Shown here: positions 61,062-64,000 of the stretch, one piece after another
Position numbering within the stretch: the first letter of the stretch is position 1
Layout of the letters: every line of letters begins with the position of its first letter
From: Streptacidiphilus pinicola
GTDB taxonomy: Bacteria > Actinomycetota > Actinomycetes > Streptomycetales > Streptomycetaceae
Direction of reading: 5' to 3'
Assembly: GCF_003258295.1 (NCBI RefSeq)
Contig: NZ_QKYN01000037.1
Span: 124,001 to 188,000, forward strand
Length of the DNA: 64,000 nt
The notes under the pieces: generated by a model
What the model was told of the DNA's origin: nothing
What the model saw: only the letters and a program-made list of their open reading frames with translations
Database searches by the model: none
Made by a program: the position numbers and the translations under genes

Positions 61062-64000
<2,939 letters not shown>

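Overview
The window is very GC-rich, with strong third-position G/C bias, GTG/TTG starts, many 1-4 nt ATGA/GTGA overlaps, CTTGCAG-type repeats before a starch enzyme, DUF574-type methyltransferase, DUF4132 and HTH-NACHT genes. This points to a chromosome of a filamentous actinomycete, most likely Streptomycetaceae (Streptomyces, Kitasatospora or Streptacidiphilus). No rRNA, tRNA, CRISPR array or intact transposase gene was seen.

Layout. 0-2.6 kb: a Pro-rich membrane protein cut by the window edge, a WXG100-type pair and a small membrane protein. 2.6-12.7 kb: an HTH-NACHT-membrane NTPase, a haloalkane dehalogenase-like hydrolase, a secreted protein, an S1-barstar fusion, an SDR pseudogene, an NDH-2-like oxidoreductase and a large WGR/DUF4132 protein. 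12.8-24.6 kb: a steroid ring C/D (HIP) catabolic cluster matching the KstR2 regulon of mycobacteria: two SDRs, echA20, ipdA, ipdB, ipdC, fadA6, kstR2, ipdF, an enoyl-CoA hydratase and a pair of acyl-CoA dehydrogenase subunits. Two divergent promoters carry KstR2-like palindromes. fadE30 survives only as a 37-codon remnant, and a Clp-N/HTH gene with its own palindromic leaderless promoter sits in the middle. fadD3 and the ferredoxin gene are absent from the window.

24.6-33.5 kb: a two-gene operon for a membrane-anchored protein with a nuclease-like C-terminus plus an unknown partner, an alcohol dehydrogenase, a secreted type I pullulanase, an orphan Imm5-type immunity protein and small genes.

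33.5-52.9 kb: an organosulfur island. It holds tauD-ssuACBD, a ROK regulator, a GNAT gene, two polar amino-acid-type ABC importers, three flavin-dependent monooxygenases and a flavin reductase. Three small ORFs ending in a D-L-x-R-V-(S/T)-(S/T)-A-L-C-P motif precede the two importers and the monooxygenase operon, and hairpins follow each of them. This suggests cysteine-responsive attenuation of the whole island. Gene content resembles the Bacillus ytmI/yxe S-alkylcysteine salvage operons.

53-64 kb: an MFS exporter with a palindromic operator, a hydrolase, a GltB-like flavoprotein, a small secreted lectin-like protein, a DUF3592-like membrane protein, a GNAT protein, a DUF574 methyltransferase, a VOC protein, and a fused alpha-beta glycyl-tRNA synthetase that runs off the right edge.
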